From Sphingomonas gilva (GTDB taxonomy: Bacteria > Pseudomonadota > Alphaproteobacteria > Sphingomonadales > Sphingomonadaceae): a DNA stretch of 64,000 nucleotides. Location of the stretch: contig NZ_QWLV01000001.1 of assembly GCF_003515075.1 (NCBI RefSeq), forward strand, positions 805,182 through 869,181, written 5' to 3'. The position numbers and the translations under genes are program-made. The notes under the pieces are model-generated. The model was not told where the DNA came from. It saw only the letters and a list, made by a program, of their open reading frames with translations, and searched no databases. Positions 54,001-62,429 of this stretch are shown here, one piece after another. How positions within the stretch are numbered: position 1 is the first letter of the stretch; the number at the start of each line of letters is the position of its first letter.

Positions 54001-55242
54001 GCCGCGATCCCCGATCAGCAGCTGTCCGGCCCCATCGGCATCGCCGCCGATGTGTCCGGCACGGTCGGCCAGCCGCGCGCGACGGGCGTGATCCGCGCCA
54101 ACGCGCTGACCTACGACAACGAGACATACGGCACGCGGATCAGCCAGATCCGGCTGAGCGGGCGCTTCACCAACGACCGGCTGGAGATCAGCGAGTTTAC
54201 CGGGCGCGCCGGCGACGGCACCGTCAGCGCGCGCGGCAACGTCGGCTTCGCGGCCAATTCGGGCTTTCCCATCGACGTTCGCGCGACGCTGAACAACGCC
54301 CAGCTGGCGGAGAGCGACGCCGTTTCCGCACGCGTTTCCGGCGACATAGCGATCACCAACAATGCGGAAGGAGCGTATGTCCGCGGCACGCTGCGCCTGC
54401 CCGAGGTGCGCTACGAGATCATCCGCCAGGGCGCCGCCGAGATCGCCGAGCTGGAGGGCGTCCGTCGTAAGGGCACGACGCGCGCGCAGGCTGCACAGCA
54501 GGCGGCGGCGGCCGGCCCGCCGGGGCTGTTCAACCTCGATCTGCGCATCATCGCCGAGGAGCGTCTGTACGTTTCGGGCATGGGCCTGGAGAGCGAATGG
54601 GGCGCGGACCTGCGCGTCGGCGGCACCTCCGCGGCGCCGGTCGTCACCGGAACGGTCGATCTGGTGCGCGGCACCTACAGCTTCGCCGGACGTCGCTTCG
54701 ACCTCGACGATTCGAGCGTGGTGCGCTTCGAGGGCGGGCAGGTGAGCAACCCGTCGCTGCAGATCGCCGCGACGTCGGATATCCAGGGAACGGACGTGAC
54801 CATCAACATCACGGGTCGTGCGCAAAATCCCCAGATCGCGTTCAGCAGCTCGCCCGGCCTGCCGCAGGACGAGCTGCTCAGCCGCATCCTGTTCGGCAAT
54901 TCGGTGACCGAGCTCTCGGCCACCCAGGCGATCCAGCTGGCGGCGGCGCTCAACAGCCTGCGCGGCTCGGGCGGCGGGCTCAACCCGCTGGGCAAGCTGC
55001 GCGGCGCAGCGGGCATCGACCGGCTGCGCATCCTGGGCGCGGACGAGACCACCGGCCGCGGCACGGCGGTCGCCGCCGGGCAATATATCTCCAACGACAT
55101 CTATGTGGAGATCATCACCGACGCCAAGGGCTTCACCGCGACCCAGCTGGAGATCGCGCTGAGCGAAGCGCTTTCGATCCTCAGCCGGACCGGCGGATCG
55201 AACGGGACCGCGGTCAACCTGCGATATTCCAAGGACTATTGA
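51055..55242 (+). CDS. tamB: TamB-like translocation and assembly/lipid-transport protein
   Basis: 1395 aa. One N-terminal transmembrane anchor (about residues 20-42, AGIVVVSLVLLAVLAVFAL) is followed by a very long repetitive beta-rich region with recurring GxGxY/F and DxxGxxxRP patterns. The C-terminal TamB domain includes DLVRGTYSFAGRRFDLDDSS, ISFTGRAQNP-like ITGRAQNPQIAFSSSPGLPQDELLSRILFG and ends in Tyr. TamB spans the periplasm and is thought to help assemble autotransporters and to move phospholipids to the outer membrane. It is the partner of the preceding tamA, a standard proteobacterial pairing. Confidence 0.93.
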   Translation: MDEGEPPAIRDKPPPGWRIAKWAGIVVVSLVLLAVLAVFALNTAPGRRFLVSHLDGYELASGLKINLGQLDGSLYGKLTIYELRLSDPKGVFAYSPRIDLDWRPFAFISNHVDVRSATTPLFTLGRLPELKETPSDPTAPLLPDLDIDIGRLKVDRLVLGAPVTGKRRVMTIDGKAAIADGRAQVTANAAAIGTGDRLALVLDAVPEDNRLVIDARLAAPTGGIVAGMAGLTQPLEATIGGKGSWANWQGKLDARLGGQPLAGLDLTARNGTFDVRGLLRPGLIMQGPVERLTAPELFLNLTATLAERRADTRLSLRSQALAVTADGLIDLAESRFGNMRVEARLLTPGAIAENLNRRDVRASLLIDGAFATPVVDYKVRAAAIGFGETVVQGLYAEGRGRVDADRILVPVSARIARVTGLNAAAGGLLTNVAIDGDFAMQGDTILSDNLRVRSPQIDATAIVVADLSTGIYRGALKGRVNDYRIEGVGIINLTTDIDLVTAPSGGFGLQGRFGVTTVRIDNESAAEFLGGRTVIAGNIRYDPEGLAVIENLRVNAPRFRLSGGRGSYRPDGRIAFTARGGSDQYGPLAVDISGTVERPLVRLRASRPNVGVQLNDVEAVIRGTAAGYAVTATGGSPYGPFNADVLVRTGRGPLTIDINRARFAGVDFAGTVRQAAAGPFTGRLTANGSGINGVVTLAAVGQYQRAVISARANGARIPGQAGLVIDRAIIEATATLYDTPEVIADIQLAGVRQGELLIQTARAKVNYRGGRGTAQLVASGRSGAAFRIAANAQLSPGLYRVAAQGQVGTVPFRLAQPAVIRAEGANYRLLPVTIVAPQGQVRVAGRYGAGLEAQARFRNFDLAALNAFAAGAGIGGRATGALDFAQASGVAFPRADLRLSIDNFTRSGAAIVSTPVDITAQGSLRPEGGTLAALIKRGGATIGRARIRLQPAGGGAWTTQLANGGLSGGIRYNGPADVLWSLAAIPDQQLSGPIGIAADVSGTVGQPRATGVIRANALTYDNETYGTRISQIRLSGRFTNDRLEISEFTGRAGDGTVSARGNVGFAANSGFPIDVRATLNNAQLAESDAVSARVSGDIAITNNAEGAYVRGTLRLPEVRYEIIRQGAAEIAELEGVRRKGTTRAQAAQQAAAAGPPGLFNLDLRIIAEERLYVSGMGLESEWGADLRVGGTSAAPVVTGTVDLVRGTYSFAGRRFDLDDSSVVRFEGGQVSNPSLQIAATSDIQGTDVTINITGRAQNPQIAFSSSPGLPQDELLSRILFGNSVTELSATQAIQLAAALNSLRGSGGGLNPLGKLRGAAGIDRLRILGADETTGRGTAVAAGQYISNDIYVEIITDAKGFTATQLEIALSEALSILSRTGGSNGTAVNLRYSKDY

Positions 55243-55272
55243 ACCCCCTCCAACGGCCTTCGTTGGTAGGCG

Positions 55273-56292
55273 ATGGACCAGCCGATTCCGCCCGTCGCCC
55301 AGACCGAGGACGTCGCCCCCATGGTGAGGGCGCGCGACGACGGCGCGCCGGGTCGCGACGCGCATTCGCCTTGGGCGATGCCACGCGCCGCGTGGTGGCA
55401 GATATTGAAGCGCGTCTGGGTGGAGACGGGCACCGACAACATATCGCTCGCCTCCGCCGGCGTCGCGTTCTTCGCCTTCCTGTCGTTCGTCCCGCTGATC
55501 GGCTCGGTGGTGCTGATCTACGGCCTCGCCGCCGACCCCGCGTCGATCGCCAGCCTGGTGCGCGACCTGTTCGAGCTGATGCCGGCCGACGCCGCGTCGA
55601 TCGTCTCGCGCCAGCTGCAGGATCTGGTCGCCACCGCATCGACCACCAAGGGCTGGGCGCTCGCGCTCGCGCTCGCCACTTCGCTCTATGGCGGAATGCG
55701 CGCCTCGTCGGGCATCATCATGGCGTTGAACATCGCCTATGAAGAGAGCGAGACACGCTCCTTCCTCTGGCTCAATGTCGTGACCCTCGCCTTCACGGCC
55801 GGCCTGGTGGTCGCCGGGCTCGGCCTCATCCTGCTGTCCTCGCTGCTGGTGGCGATGGAGGCGCTGCTGTCGGGTTGGCACGAGGCCGTCATCTGGACCG
55901 CGCGCGGCGTCATCTGGCTGCTGGCGGGCGCGGCGTTATCGTTCCTCGTGGCGGTGACCTATCGCTACGCGCCCGATCGCGCGCGCGCCAAATGGGTCTG
56001 GATCACGCCCGGATCGCTGCTGATGACCATCGGCGGCCTGATCCTCACCGCCGGTTTCAGCACCTATGTCGCCCATTTCGGCAGCTACAACGCCACCTAC
56101 GGCGCGCTCGGCGCCATCGTCGTGTTCCTGTTGTGGCTGTATCTCCTCGCCTATCTGTTGTGCATTGGCGCTGAAGTGAATGCCGAGCTGGAGAAGCAGA
56201 CGGCGATCGACACGACGGCAGGCCGGTCGCGAGCAGCCGGAAAGCGGGGAGCGGCGGTTGCCGATCTCGTCGCCGTCGCACCTCAGGAATGA
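55273..56292 (+). CDS. YihY/UPF0761 family inner-membrane protein
   Basis: 339 aa. After a charged N-terminus (about 50 residues) come six or so membrane segments with the family blocks SLASAGVAFFAFLSFVPLIG, GWALALALATSLYGGMRASSGIIMALNIAYEE and YNATYGALGAIVVFLLWLYLLAYLLCIGAEVNAELE. The family was once called ribonuclease BN; this was a misassignment, and the actual role is unknown, probably transport or envelope-related. It starts 30 bp after tamB and may be co-transcribed. Confidence 0.92.
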   Translation: MDQPIPPVAQTEDVAPMVRARDDGAPGRDAHSPWAMPRAAWWQILKRVWVETGTDNISLASAGVAFFAFLSFVPLIGSVVLIYGLAADPASIASLVRDLFELMPADAASIVSRQLQDLVATASTTKGWALALALATSLYGGMRASSGIIMALNIAYEESETRSFLWLNVVTLAFTAGLVVAGLGLILLSSLLVAMEALLSGWHEAVIWTARGVIWLLAGAALSFLVAVTYRYAPDRARAKWVWITPGSLLMTIGGLILTAGFSTYVAHFGSYNATYGALGAIVVFLLWLYLLAYLLCIGAEVNAELEKQTAIDTTAGRSRAAGKRGAAVADLVAVAPQE

Positions 56293-56736
56293 TCTCATTC
56301 CGCACGACGCGAAGTTCAGTATGTTCAGTCATGGAACGATCGGACCGACATGGTCAGCGTCATCCGCAAACCCTAGGCCGAGTCCCCTCGGACTCCCGCA
56401 GAAAACTGCATTTTCGCGCGATAAGGTAACGGTTTTTCGCGCTGCGTTTTACCTTTGGCCGTTCCACATGCGTGACTGCATGTTCGCGGCCCACGCACGG
56501 TCGGAGCTTTCGACGGTTAAAAGAACAAAAATGGAACATATATCATCGCTTCGATGTAGGAAAGCGATTTCTTTGTTCGTCGCCATCAAATCGCGGCCGA
56601 TGCATCGGATCGCCTCCCGCTTGCCAGCACCGCCTCCAGTCATATAGGCGATATATACGATAAATAGCTGGCGCATTGGACGCACCGTTCTGGCCGAGCC
56701 ACATTCTTTCGCAGCCTCGCATATCGGGAGAGTGAT
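56293..56736. other. Intergenic region with AT-rich promoter-like part
   Basis: About 440 bp without a supported gene. The left part contains small hairpins (see 56380-56414). The right part (56450-56680) is AT-richer than its surroundings, includes TATAGGCGATATATACGATAA and probably holds the promoter of the keto-glycoside pair. No tRNA or operator repeat was recognised. Confidence 0.45.
56380..56414 (+). terminator. Possible weak intrinsic terminator after the tamAB-yihY genes
   Basis: A perfect hairpin GAGTCC-CCTC-GGACTC (56380-56395) is followed by a second, GCAG-AAAA-CTGC (56398-56409), and then ATTTT. The T-run is short, so termination strength is doubtful. Confidence 0.3.
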
Positions 56737-57570
56737 ATGACACCGTTCACAAGGACAACCATCCTGCCGGTCTGCCTTGCGCTGCTCGCGTGCGCCCCGC
56801 CGGCCAGCCATTCCCCGGAGGACGCGTCCGAGAATGTCGCAGACGAATCGATGGACGTGGAAAACACGCTTAGCTCGGAGGAGCGTGCGCAGGGGTGGCG
56901 GCTGTTGTGGGACGGCGAGACGACCGCCGGCTGGAAGGCGGCGAAGGGTGACGGCTTTCCGGCACAGGGCTGGGAAATCGATGACGGCGTGTTCAGCGTG
57001 CTGGCGTCCGACGGCGCCGAATCGCGCAACGGCGGCGACATCATCACGACCGAGGAATTCTCCAACTTCGAGCTGCTGATCGATTTCCGCATCACCCCCG
57101 GCGCCAACAGCGGGATCAAATATTTCGTCGATCCGGACCTGCTGAAGGGCGAGGGATCGGCGATCGGCCTGGAGTTCCAGATCCTGGACGACGAGCGCCA
57201 CCCCGACGCCAAGATGGGCCGCGACGGCAACCGCACCGTCGGCTCGCTCTATGATTTGATCCCGGCGCGCAACCTGGAGAATCCGGGCGAGCCGAAGCCG
57301 GTTCGGCCGATCGGCGAGTGGAACACCGCGCGCATCCTGGTCGACGGCCGCCATGTCGAGCATTGGCTGAACGGCGTGAAGGTGGTGGAATATGAGCGCG
57401 GTTCGCCCGAATTCCGCGCGCTGGTGGCGCAAAGCAAATACGCCAAATGGCCATCCTTCGGCGAATGGCCGAGCGGCCCGATCCTGCTGCAGGACCACGG
57501 CAATTTGGTGTCGTTCCGCAACATCAAGATCCGCCCGCTTCCGGCGGCCGCGAAGGGAGAGGGCGCATGA
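56737..57570 (+). CDS. DUF1080 (3-keto-disaccharide hydrolase) lipoprotein
   Basis: 277 aa with GGGAGAG before the ATG. The signal sequence ends in lipobox LLAC (C19). The domain begins [16 protein letters not shown] and contains [34 protein letters not shown] and [15 protein letters not shown], typical of PF06439. Members hydrolyse or eliminate 3-keto-glycosides, periplasmic intermediates made by glycoside 3-dehydrogenases. The next gene, overlapping by ATGA, is a Gfo/Idh/MocA oxidoreductase, the usual partner enzyme. The pair therefore probably oxidises a sugar C3-OH and cleaves the resulting keto-glycoside. Confidence 0.9.
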   Translation: MTPFTRTTILPVCLALLACAPPASHSPEDASENVADESMDVENTLSSEERAQGWRLLWDGETTAGWKAAKGDGFPAQGWEIDDGVFSVLASDGAESRNGGDIITTEEFSNFELLIDFRITPGANSGIKYFVDPDLLKGEGSAIGLEFQILDDERHPDAKMGRDGNRTVGSLYDLIPARNLENPGEPKPVRPIGEWNTARILVDGRHVEHWLNGVKVVEYERGSPEFRALVAQSKYAKWPSFGEWPSGPILLQDHGNLVSFRNIKIRPLPAAAKGEGA

Positions 57571-58880
57571 TCGACCGGCGCACCCTGATCGGTGGAGGCG
57601 TGGCGGCGGCGGCGCTGTCGGCGCCGGCGATGAGCTATGCGCGAATTCTGGGCGCGAACGACCGGTTGCACGTTGCCGTCATGGGTCTGAACGGGCGCGG
57701 ATCGGCATTGATGAAGGCGGTGGCAGGCACGCCCAACAACGAGCTTTCCCGGCTGATCGACGTCGATTCGACGGTGTTGAAGAAGCGCGCCGGCGAGGCC
57801 GTTGCGGATGGCGGGCGGGCGCCTGCCCTCGACCGCGACTATCGCCGCGCGCTCGACCGAAAGGATATCGATGCGCTCGTCGTCACCACGCCCGACCATT
57901 GGCACGTCAAGGCGTCGATCGACGCGCTGAAGGCGGGCAAGCACGTCTATGTCGAAAAGCCGCTGAGCCTGGCCCCGGCGGAGGGCGAGGCGCTGATCGC
58001 GGTGCAGCAGGATAGCGGGCGCGTATTGCAGATGGGCAACCAGCAGCGATCGAGCCGAGAAACGCAGGAACTGGTCGGCATCGTCCGCGAAGGCGGATTG
58101 GGCGACATCTATCAGGCGGACACCTGGTATGCGAACAATCGCGGATCGATCGGCAAGGGCGAATACGCCGCGCCGCCGGCGCATCTCGACTGGGATCTGT
58201 GGCAAGGGCCGCGTCCGCGCGGGCGGTATCGCACCAACCTGGTCCATTATAACTGGCACTGGTTCTGGCGGTACGGGACTGGCGAGACGACCAACAATGC
58301 GTTGCACGAGCTCGATATCGCGCGGCTGATCATGGATGTCGGCTTTCCCGAGCAGGTCTCGGCGCGCGGATCGCGGCAATTCCACCGCGGCGACGATTGG
58401 GAGATGTACGACACGCTCAATCTGGAGCTGATATATCCCGACAAGCGCCTGATCCGCTGGGACGGCCATAGCTGCAACGCGCAGCGGCGATACGGCCGCG
58501 ATCGCGGCGTGCTGGTCTACGGCACCAAGGGCAGCGCGGTGGTCGACCGCAACGGTTATGAGATGTTCGACCTGGCCGGCAAGCAGATCGCCAAGGTGGA
58601 AGCAGCGGCGAAGAGCGCCACGACCAACACGGTGGGAGCAGGCGATCTCGACTTCCGGCATTTCGCCAACTTCGCCGATACGGTGCGCGGCACCGCCACG
58701 CGGCAGGCCTCGCCGGTGCGCGACGGGCATGTCAGCACGACGCTCTGCCATCTCGGCAACATCGCCTATCGCACCGGCAAGGAGCTGCGGATCGATCCCG
58801 CGACCGGCCGCCCGCAGGACGCCGAGGCGATGAAGCTGTGGGCGGTCGATTACGAGCCGGGATGGGCGGTGACGATCTGA
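57567..58880 (+). CDS. Gfo/Idh/MocA family oxidoreductase, Tat-exported (probable glycoside 3-dehydrogenase)
   Basis: 437 aa. A Tat-like signal [19 protein letters not shown] points to export with bound NAD(P). The cofactor site is [41 protein letters not shown] contains the conserved EKP. The substrate domain includes [19 protein letters not shown] with the active-site His. Translational coupling to the DUF1080 gene supports a C3-oxidation/keto-glycoside cleavage module in the periplasm. An alternative is a glycosidase of the GH109 type, which uses the same fold. Confidence 0.9.
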   Translation: MIDRRTLIGGGVAAAALSAPAMSYARILGANDRLHVAVMGLNGRGSALMKAVAGTPNNELSRLIDVDSTVLKKRAGEAVADGGRAPALDRDYRRALDRKDIDALVVTTPDHWHVKASIDALKAGKHVYVEKPLSLAPAEGEALIAVQQDSGRVLQMGNQQRSSRETQELVGIVREGGLGDIYQADTWYANNRGSIGKGEYAAPPAHLDWDLWQGPRPRGRYRTNLVHYNWHWFWRYGTGETTNNALHELDIARLIMDVGFPEQVSARGSRQFHRGDDWEMYDTLNLELIYPDKRLIRWDGHSCNAQRRYGRDRGVLVYGTKGSAVVDRNGYEMFDLAGKQIAKVEAAAKSATTNTVGAGDLDFRHFANFADTVRGTATRQASPVRDGHVSTTLCHLGNIAYRTGKELRIDPATGRPQDAEAMKLWAVDYEPGWAVTI

Positions 58881-58909
58881 TGCGGGCCACGAAGCGCCCG
58901 ATGAGCCGG

Positions 58910-60481
58910 TTATTTCGAGCCGAGGATGCGGACTTCCATGGGCTGCAGGATGGCCGTCATGTCGGCCGGCCGATCGGACGGGGTTATCAGGTCGTATAGC
59001 GGCGCCTGCACCGCGCCCTTCAGGCCGGACGCCACCTCGGCCGGAGCCTCGCCCAGGTTCGCGACGATCAGCGTCCGGCTGTCTCCTTCCTGGCGCAGGA
59101 TGCACAGCAAGGGCCCGGCGTCGTCGCACAGGATTTGCTGCTCGCCCGTCCGGATTTCCGGCCGCTCCGCGCGGAGCTTCAGGAGCGTGCGGTACCAGTT
59201 GAAGAGCGAGGCGGGATCGTCCTCCTGCGCCTCGAGCGATACGCCGTCGCCGCTGCGGTTGTAGCGTTGGGTCCAGCCCGGACGGCCGCTCTTGTACCAG
59301 ATCGCCGACCCCTCCGCCTCCAGATCGCGCCGCCAGCGGAACGCCTCGCGCAGCGGGATGTGCGCCGCGTCCGACAGCCCGCCGGTGCGCGTGCGGCCGC
59401 GCATCCCCAGTTCCTGGCCATAGTAGATCAGCGGTTCGCCGCTGAGCAGGATGTTGAGCGCGGCGCCGACGCGCAGCCGCGCCGGATCGGATTCGGCGAG
59501 CGTCGCGAAACGGTCCGTGTCATGGTTCTCGACGAATATGATCTGCCCCTTGCCGGCGGGCGTGCGCGCCCTGGTTTCGCGAAGCGCGGCGATGATCTCG
59601 CGCTTGTCGAACTTGGTGATCGCGCCGCGCAGCGGAAAGGCGAAGGCGAGATCGGCATCGCCGCGCTTCAGCCAGTCTTCGCCATAGCCCCAATCGGCCT
59701 GCTCGGCGAGGAGCCGCACCTTCGGATTGCGCGCGCGCACCGCGGCGAAGATCGGCGCCCAGAAATCGGCGAAGAGATTGGTGAGCCGTCCCTTATGGTC
59801 GAGATCGTCCATCATATGATCGATGCGGAAGCCGTCGACGCCGTCGCGCAGCGATCCGTCGCCGTGCGGATCGAGCCAGAACAGCAGCAGATCGCGGAAA
59901 TAGCGCTTCACGGCCGGCTTGCGCATGTCGATCATCGCGATGCCGATATAGCTGCCGTCATAGCTGGGCCATGCGGGCAGCTTGAGGAACGGCTCGGGCT
60001 CCTGGTTGCCGGGGCGGTTCCACAGCACGAACTCGCTCTGCGGGTGCCGCGGATTGCCGCGCGCCTCGGTCAGCCAGGGATGCCCCTCGGCGACATATTG
60101 GATCTCCTGGTCGAGATAGACCTTGAGGCCGCGCTTATGCGCCGCGCGGACGAAGGCGAAATACTCCTCCATCGTGCCGAAATCGGGATCGATCGCGCGG
60201 AAATCGGTGGCGAAATAATTATGGTAGAAGGGCGAGGGCTGGAGCGGGGTCAAGAGGATCGAGGTGACGCCCAGCGAGACGAGGTAATCGAGCTTTTCGG
60301 TCAACCCCCTGAGGTCGCCGTCGCGATCCCCGTCCGAATCGCGAAAGCTGCGCATGAAGATGTGATAGAACACCTCCGAGCCGGTTTGGGCGCGTTGGGC
60401 CTGGACGGCCGGCGCGGCGTGGGCGGCGGGCGTGAGCGCCGCGAGACAGGCGCCCAGTAGCAGCATCCGCATCGTCTTCAT
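58910..60481 (-). CDS. Secreted GH13 alpha-amylase family protein
   Basis: 523 aa with GGGAGAGG before the ATG at 60481. The signal peptide ends AHA-A (about 22). GH13 regions: PLQPSPFYHNYFATDFRAID (region I area), D221 in DGFRIDHMM as nucleophile, E260 in LLAEQADWG as acid/base, and D321 in VENHDTDR as stabiliser. It belongs to the sucrose/maltose-type subfamilies acting on small alpha-glucosides (GDRDGDLRGLTEKLDYL). It acts in the periplasm or outside. It overlaps the esterase stop by ATGA, so it ends an operon of PhyH, alcohol dehydrogenase, esterase and glucosidase, an unusual mix. It is convergent with the keto-glycoside pair. Confidence 0.93.
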   Translation of the reverse strand: MKTMRMLLLGACLAALTPAAHAAPAVQAQRAQTGSEVFYHIFMRSFRDSDGDRDGDLRGLTEKLDYLVSLGVTSILLTPLQPSPFYHNYFATDFRAIDPDFGTMEEYFAFVRAAHKRGLKVYLDQEIQYVAEGHPWLTEARGNPRHPQSEFVLWNRPGNQEPEPFLKLPAWPSYDGSYIGIAMIDMRKPAVKRYFRDLLLFWLDPHGDGSLRDGVDGFRIDHMMDDLDHKGRLTNLFADFWAPIFAAVRARNPKVRLLAEQADWGYGEDWLKRGDADLAFAFPLRGAITKFDKREIIAALRETRARTPAGKGQIIFVENHDTDRFATLAESDPARLRVGAALNILLSGEPLIYYGQELGMRGRTRTGGLSDAAHIPLREAFRWRRDLEAEGSAIWYKSGRPGWTQRYNRSGDGVSLEAQEDDPASLFNWYRTLLKLRAERPEIRTGEQQILCDDAGPLLCILRQEGDSRTLIVANLGEAPAEVASGLKGAVQAPLYDLITPSDRPADMTAILQPMEVRILGSK

Positions 60482-61311
60482 CGATCCTCTCCCTGTTTTC
60501 CTTCTGTGGTATCGGCGAGCACGCGTCCGAAGAAGCGGAGCGTCCGTTCGATCTCGCGCGACCAATAGGTCCAATCGTGCCCGCCCTCGGCCTCGCGGTA
60601 GCGGTGCGGAATCCCGGCGTGGTCGAGCGCCAGGTGCAGCGCGCGATTGTCTGGCAGGAAGGGGTCGTCGCGGCCGCAATCGAAGCGCAGCGGCGGGAGG
60701 GGCTTCGGCGCGGCGGTCAGCGCCACCTCGACGCTGACATCCTCTGGCCGCATGCTCCAGTGCTCGCGGCTCTCGGCGATCAGCGGGTCGAGTGCTGCCG
60801 CGCGGGTCACGGCCGAATGCGCGGCGGCGGCGGTTATCCGGCCGGGATATTTCCCCGCGAGGCGGAGCGCCGCGAAACCGCCCATGCTGAGCCCGGCGAG
60901 CAGCAGCGGCGATCGCGGATCGCAGACGTGCGTCGCCTCGGCGGCGGCCAGCGGCACCTCGTCGATGATCCAGCGTTCGAAATCGCGATCCTGGTGCGGG
61001 ACATAGCCCGATCCATCGCCCCACAATCCGTCTGACGGCATGGCGAGCACCACCGGCGGCAGCGCGCCTTCGGCCACCAGCCGCGCAGCGCAGAGATGCG
61101 CGCCGCCCTTGAGCGCCCACGCCCAATGCGAGCCATAGACGCCGTGCATCAGGACGATCAGCGGCGCGGCGCTTCCCGGCTCCGCACCCGGCGCGACCCA
61201 GATGCAGAGATCGGCGCGCGCGCCGAGCGCCGCGCTCTTGACCGTGACGAAGCGCAGGCCTTCCGCCGAGATCCCGGGGTCCGACAGCTCGATGGTGCGA
61301 AAGCCCGCCAT
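60478..61311 (-). CDS. Esterase D/feruloyl-esterase-like alpha/beta hydrolase
   Basis: 277 aa from the ATG at 61311, which overlaps the alcohol dehydrogenase stop by one base. VLMHGVYGSHWAWALKGGAHL provides the oxyanion region, LLAGLSMGGFAALRLAGKYPG the nucleophile serine (G-L-S-M-G), DCGRDDPFLPDNRAL the acid, and GGHDWTYWSREIERTL the catalytic His. The pattern is that of S-formylglutathione hydrolase/PHB-depolymerase-like esterases (PF00756). There is no signal peptide. Next to a class III-like zinc alcohol dehydrogenase it recalls formaldehyde-type gene pairs, but the rest of the operon suggests another acyl ester. Confidence 0.88.
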   Translation of the reverse strand: MAGFRTIELSDPGISAEGLRFVTVKSAALGARADLCIWVAPGAEPGSAAPLIVLMHGVYGSHWAWALKGGAHLCAARLVAEGALPPVVLAMPSDGLWGDGSGYVPHQDRDFERWIIDEVPLAAAEATHVCDPRSPLLLAGLSMGGFAALRLAGKYPGRITAAAAHSAVTRAAALDPLIAESREHWSMRPEDVSVEVALTAAPKPLPPLRFDCGRDDPFLPDNRALHLALDHAGIPHRYREAEGGHDWTYWSREIERTLRFFGRVLADTTEGKQGEDR

Positions 61312-62429
61312 CAGCCGATCCGGATGACGCCCTTGGCGGTGCGGCCGGCGAGCATGTCGCCAATGGCATCGTCGAGGCAGTCCAGGGAATATTCGCGGGA
61401 GATCAGCGCGCCCAAATCGATCTCGCCCTGCTCGACCCAGTCGAACAGGCGGGGAAAGTCCCGCGCGGGAACGCATCCGCCGTAGAGCGGCGTGACGTAG
61501 CGCTTGTTCCAGAACAAATCGGTCATTGCCACTTCGACCTGTCCGTGCGCGCCGCTGACCTGCAGCGCATTGCCGCCGTTGCGCGCGAGCCGCAGCGGCA
61601 GAAAGGCGAGCGCGGCGACGCCGGTCGCCTCGAACGCGTGATCGACGCCCTGACGATCGGTCAGCGCGCGCACGCGTTCGGTGAGCGCCGCGCCGCCATC
61701 GTCCGCGTCGTCGACAAGCAGCAGGTCGGTGGCGCCCATGCTCGCGGCGCGATCGAGGCCCTGCCGGTTTCGATCGATCGCGATGATCCGGCCGGCGCCC
61801 GCGATCGCCGCGCCGCGCACCACGTTGAGGCCGACGCCGCCGCAGCCGATCACCGCGACGCTATCTCCGGGCGCGACCCTAGCGACGTTGATCGCGGAGC
61901 CGATCCCGGTCATCACCGCGCAGCCGAGCACGCACGCCTGTTCCGGAGGAAACCAGCCGGGAAGCGGCGTCACCGCCTCCGCGCGAACGAGCGTGTATTT
62001 CGCGAAGGTCCCCAGATGGAAGGAGCGATCGATCGCCGCGCCCTGCCAGCGCGTTGCGCCGCGATGTACGCGGCTGGTGCCGAAGCGCGCCGGATCGGTT
62101 TCGTGCGTGCGATCGCACAGCGAATCCTCTCCGCGCCCGCATTGCGGGCACGCCCCGCACGGAATCGCCCAGTTGAGCAGCACCGCCATGCCGCGCGTCA
62201 GATGCGTCACGCCTTCGCCGACCGCCTCGATATGCCCGGCGCCCTCATGCCCCATCACCAGCGGGCCCGGCCATTTGAGCGAGGCATAGTCGGTATGGCA
62301 AAGCCCCGCGGCCGCCAGCCGAACCCGCACCTCGCCCGGCATCGGTGCGGCAACCTCGATCGTGTCGATCACGAAGCCGCCCGCGCCGTTGGCGATTGCC
62401 GCCGGACCGTGCACGGCGCCGGCGTTCAC
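61311..62429 (-). CDS. Zinc-dependent alcohol dehydrogenase (MDR, class III-like)
   Basis: 372 aa from a GTG at 62429 that overlaps the dioxygenase stop (GTGA). Catalytic zinc ligands C44 in GLCHTDY and H61/E62 in GHEGAGHI; structural zinc cysteines C91, C94, C97 and C105. NAD site VIGCGGVGLNVV. The overall type is that of glutathione-dependent formaldehyde dehydrogenase and aryl-alcohol dehydrogenases (XylB). Substrate unknown; an alcohol or hemithioacetal produced by the upstream dioxygenase is a candidate. Confidence 0.92.
   Translation of the reverse strand: MNAGAVHGPAAIANGAGGFVIDTIEVAAPMPGEVRVRLAAAGLCHTDYASLKWPGPLVMGHEGAGHIEAVGEGVTHLTRGMAVLLNWAIPCGACPQCGRGEDSLCDRTHETDPARFGTSRVHRGATRWQGAAIDRSFHLGTFAKYTLVRAEAVTPLPGWFPPEQACVLGCAVMTGIGSAINVARVAPGDSVAVIGCGGVGLNVVRGAAIAGAGRIIAIDRNRQGLDRAASMGATDLLLVDDADDGGAALTERVRALTDRQGVDHAFEATGVAALAFLPLRLARNGGNALQVSGAHGQVEVAMTDLFWNKRYVTPLYGGCVPARDFPRLFDWVEQGEIDLGALISREYSLDCLDDAIGDMLAGRTAKGVIRIG

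Noticed and set aside
51271-55881. A 1536-codon open frame on the minus strand opposite tamB
   Set aside because: Its product is arginine-, histidine- and aspartate-rich with no domain or signal. It mirrors the codon bias of the real gene on the other strand, a common artefact in GC-rich DNA.
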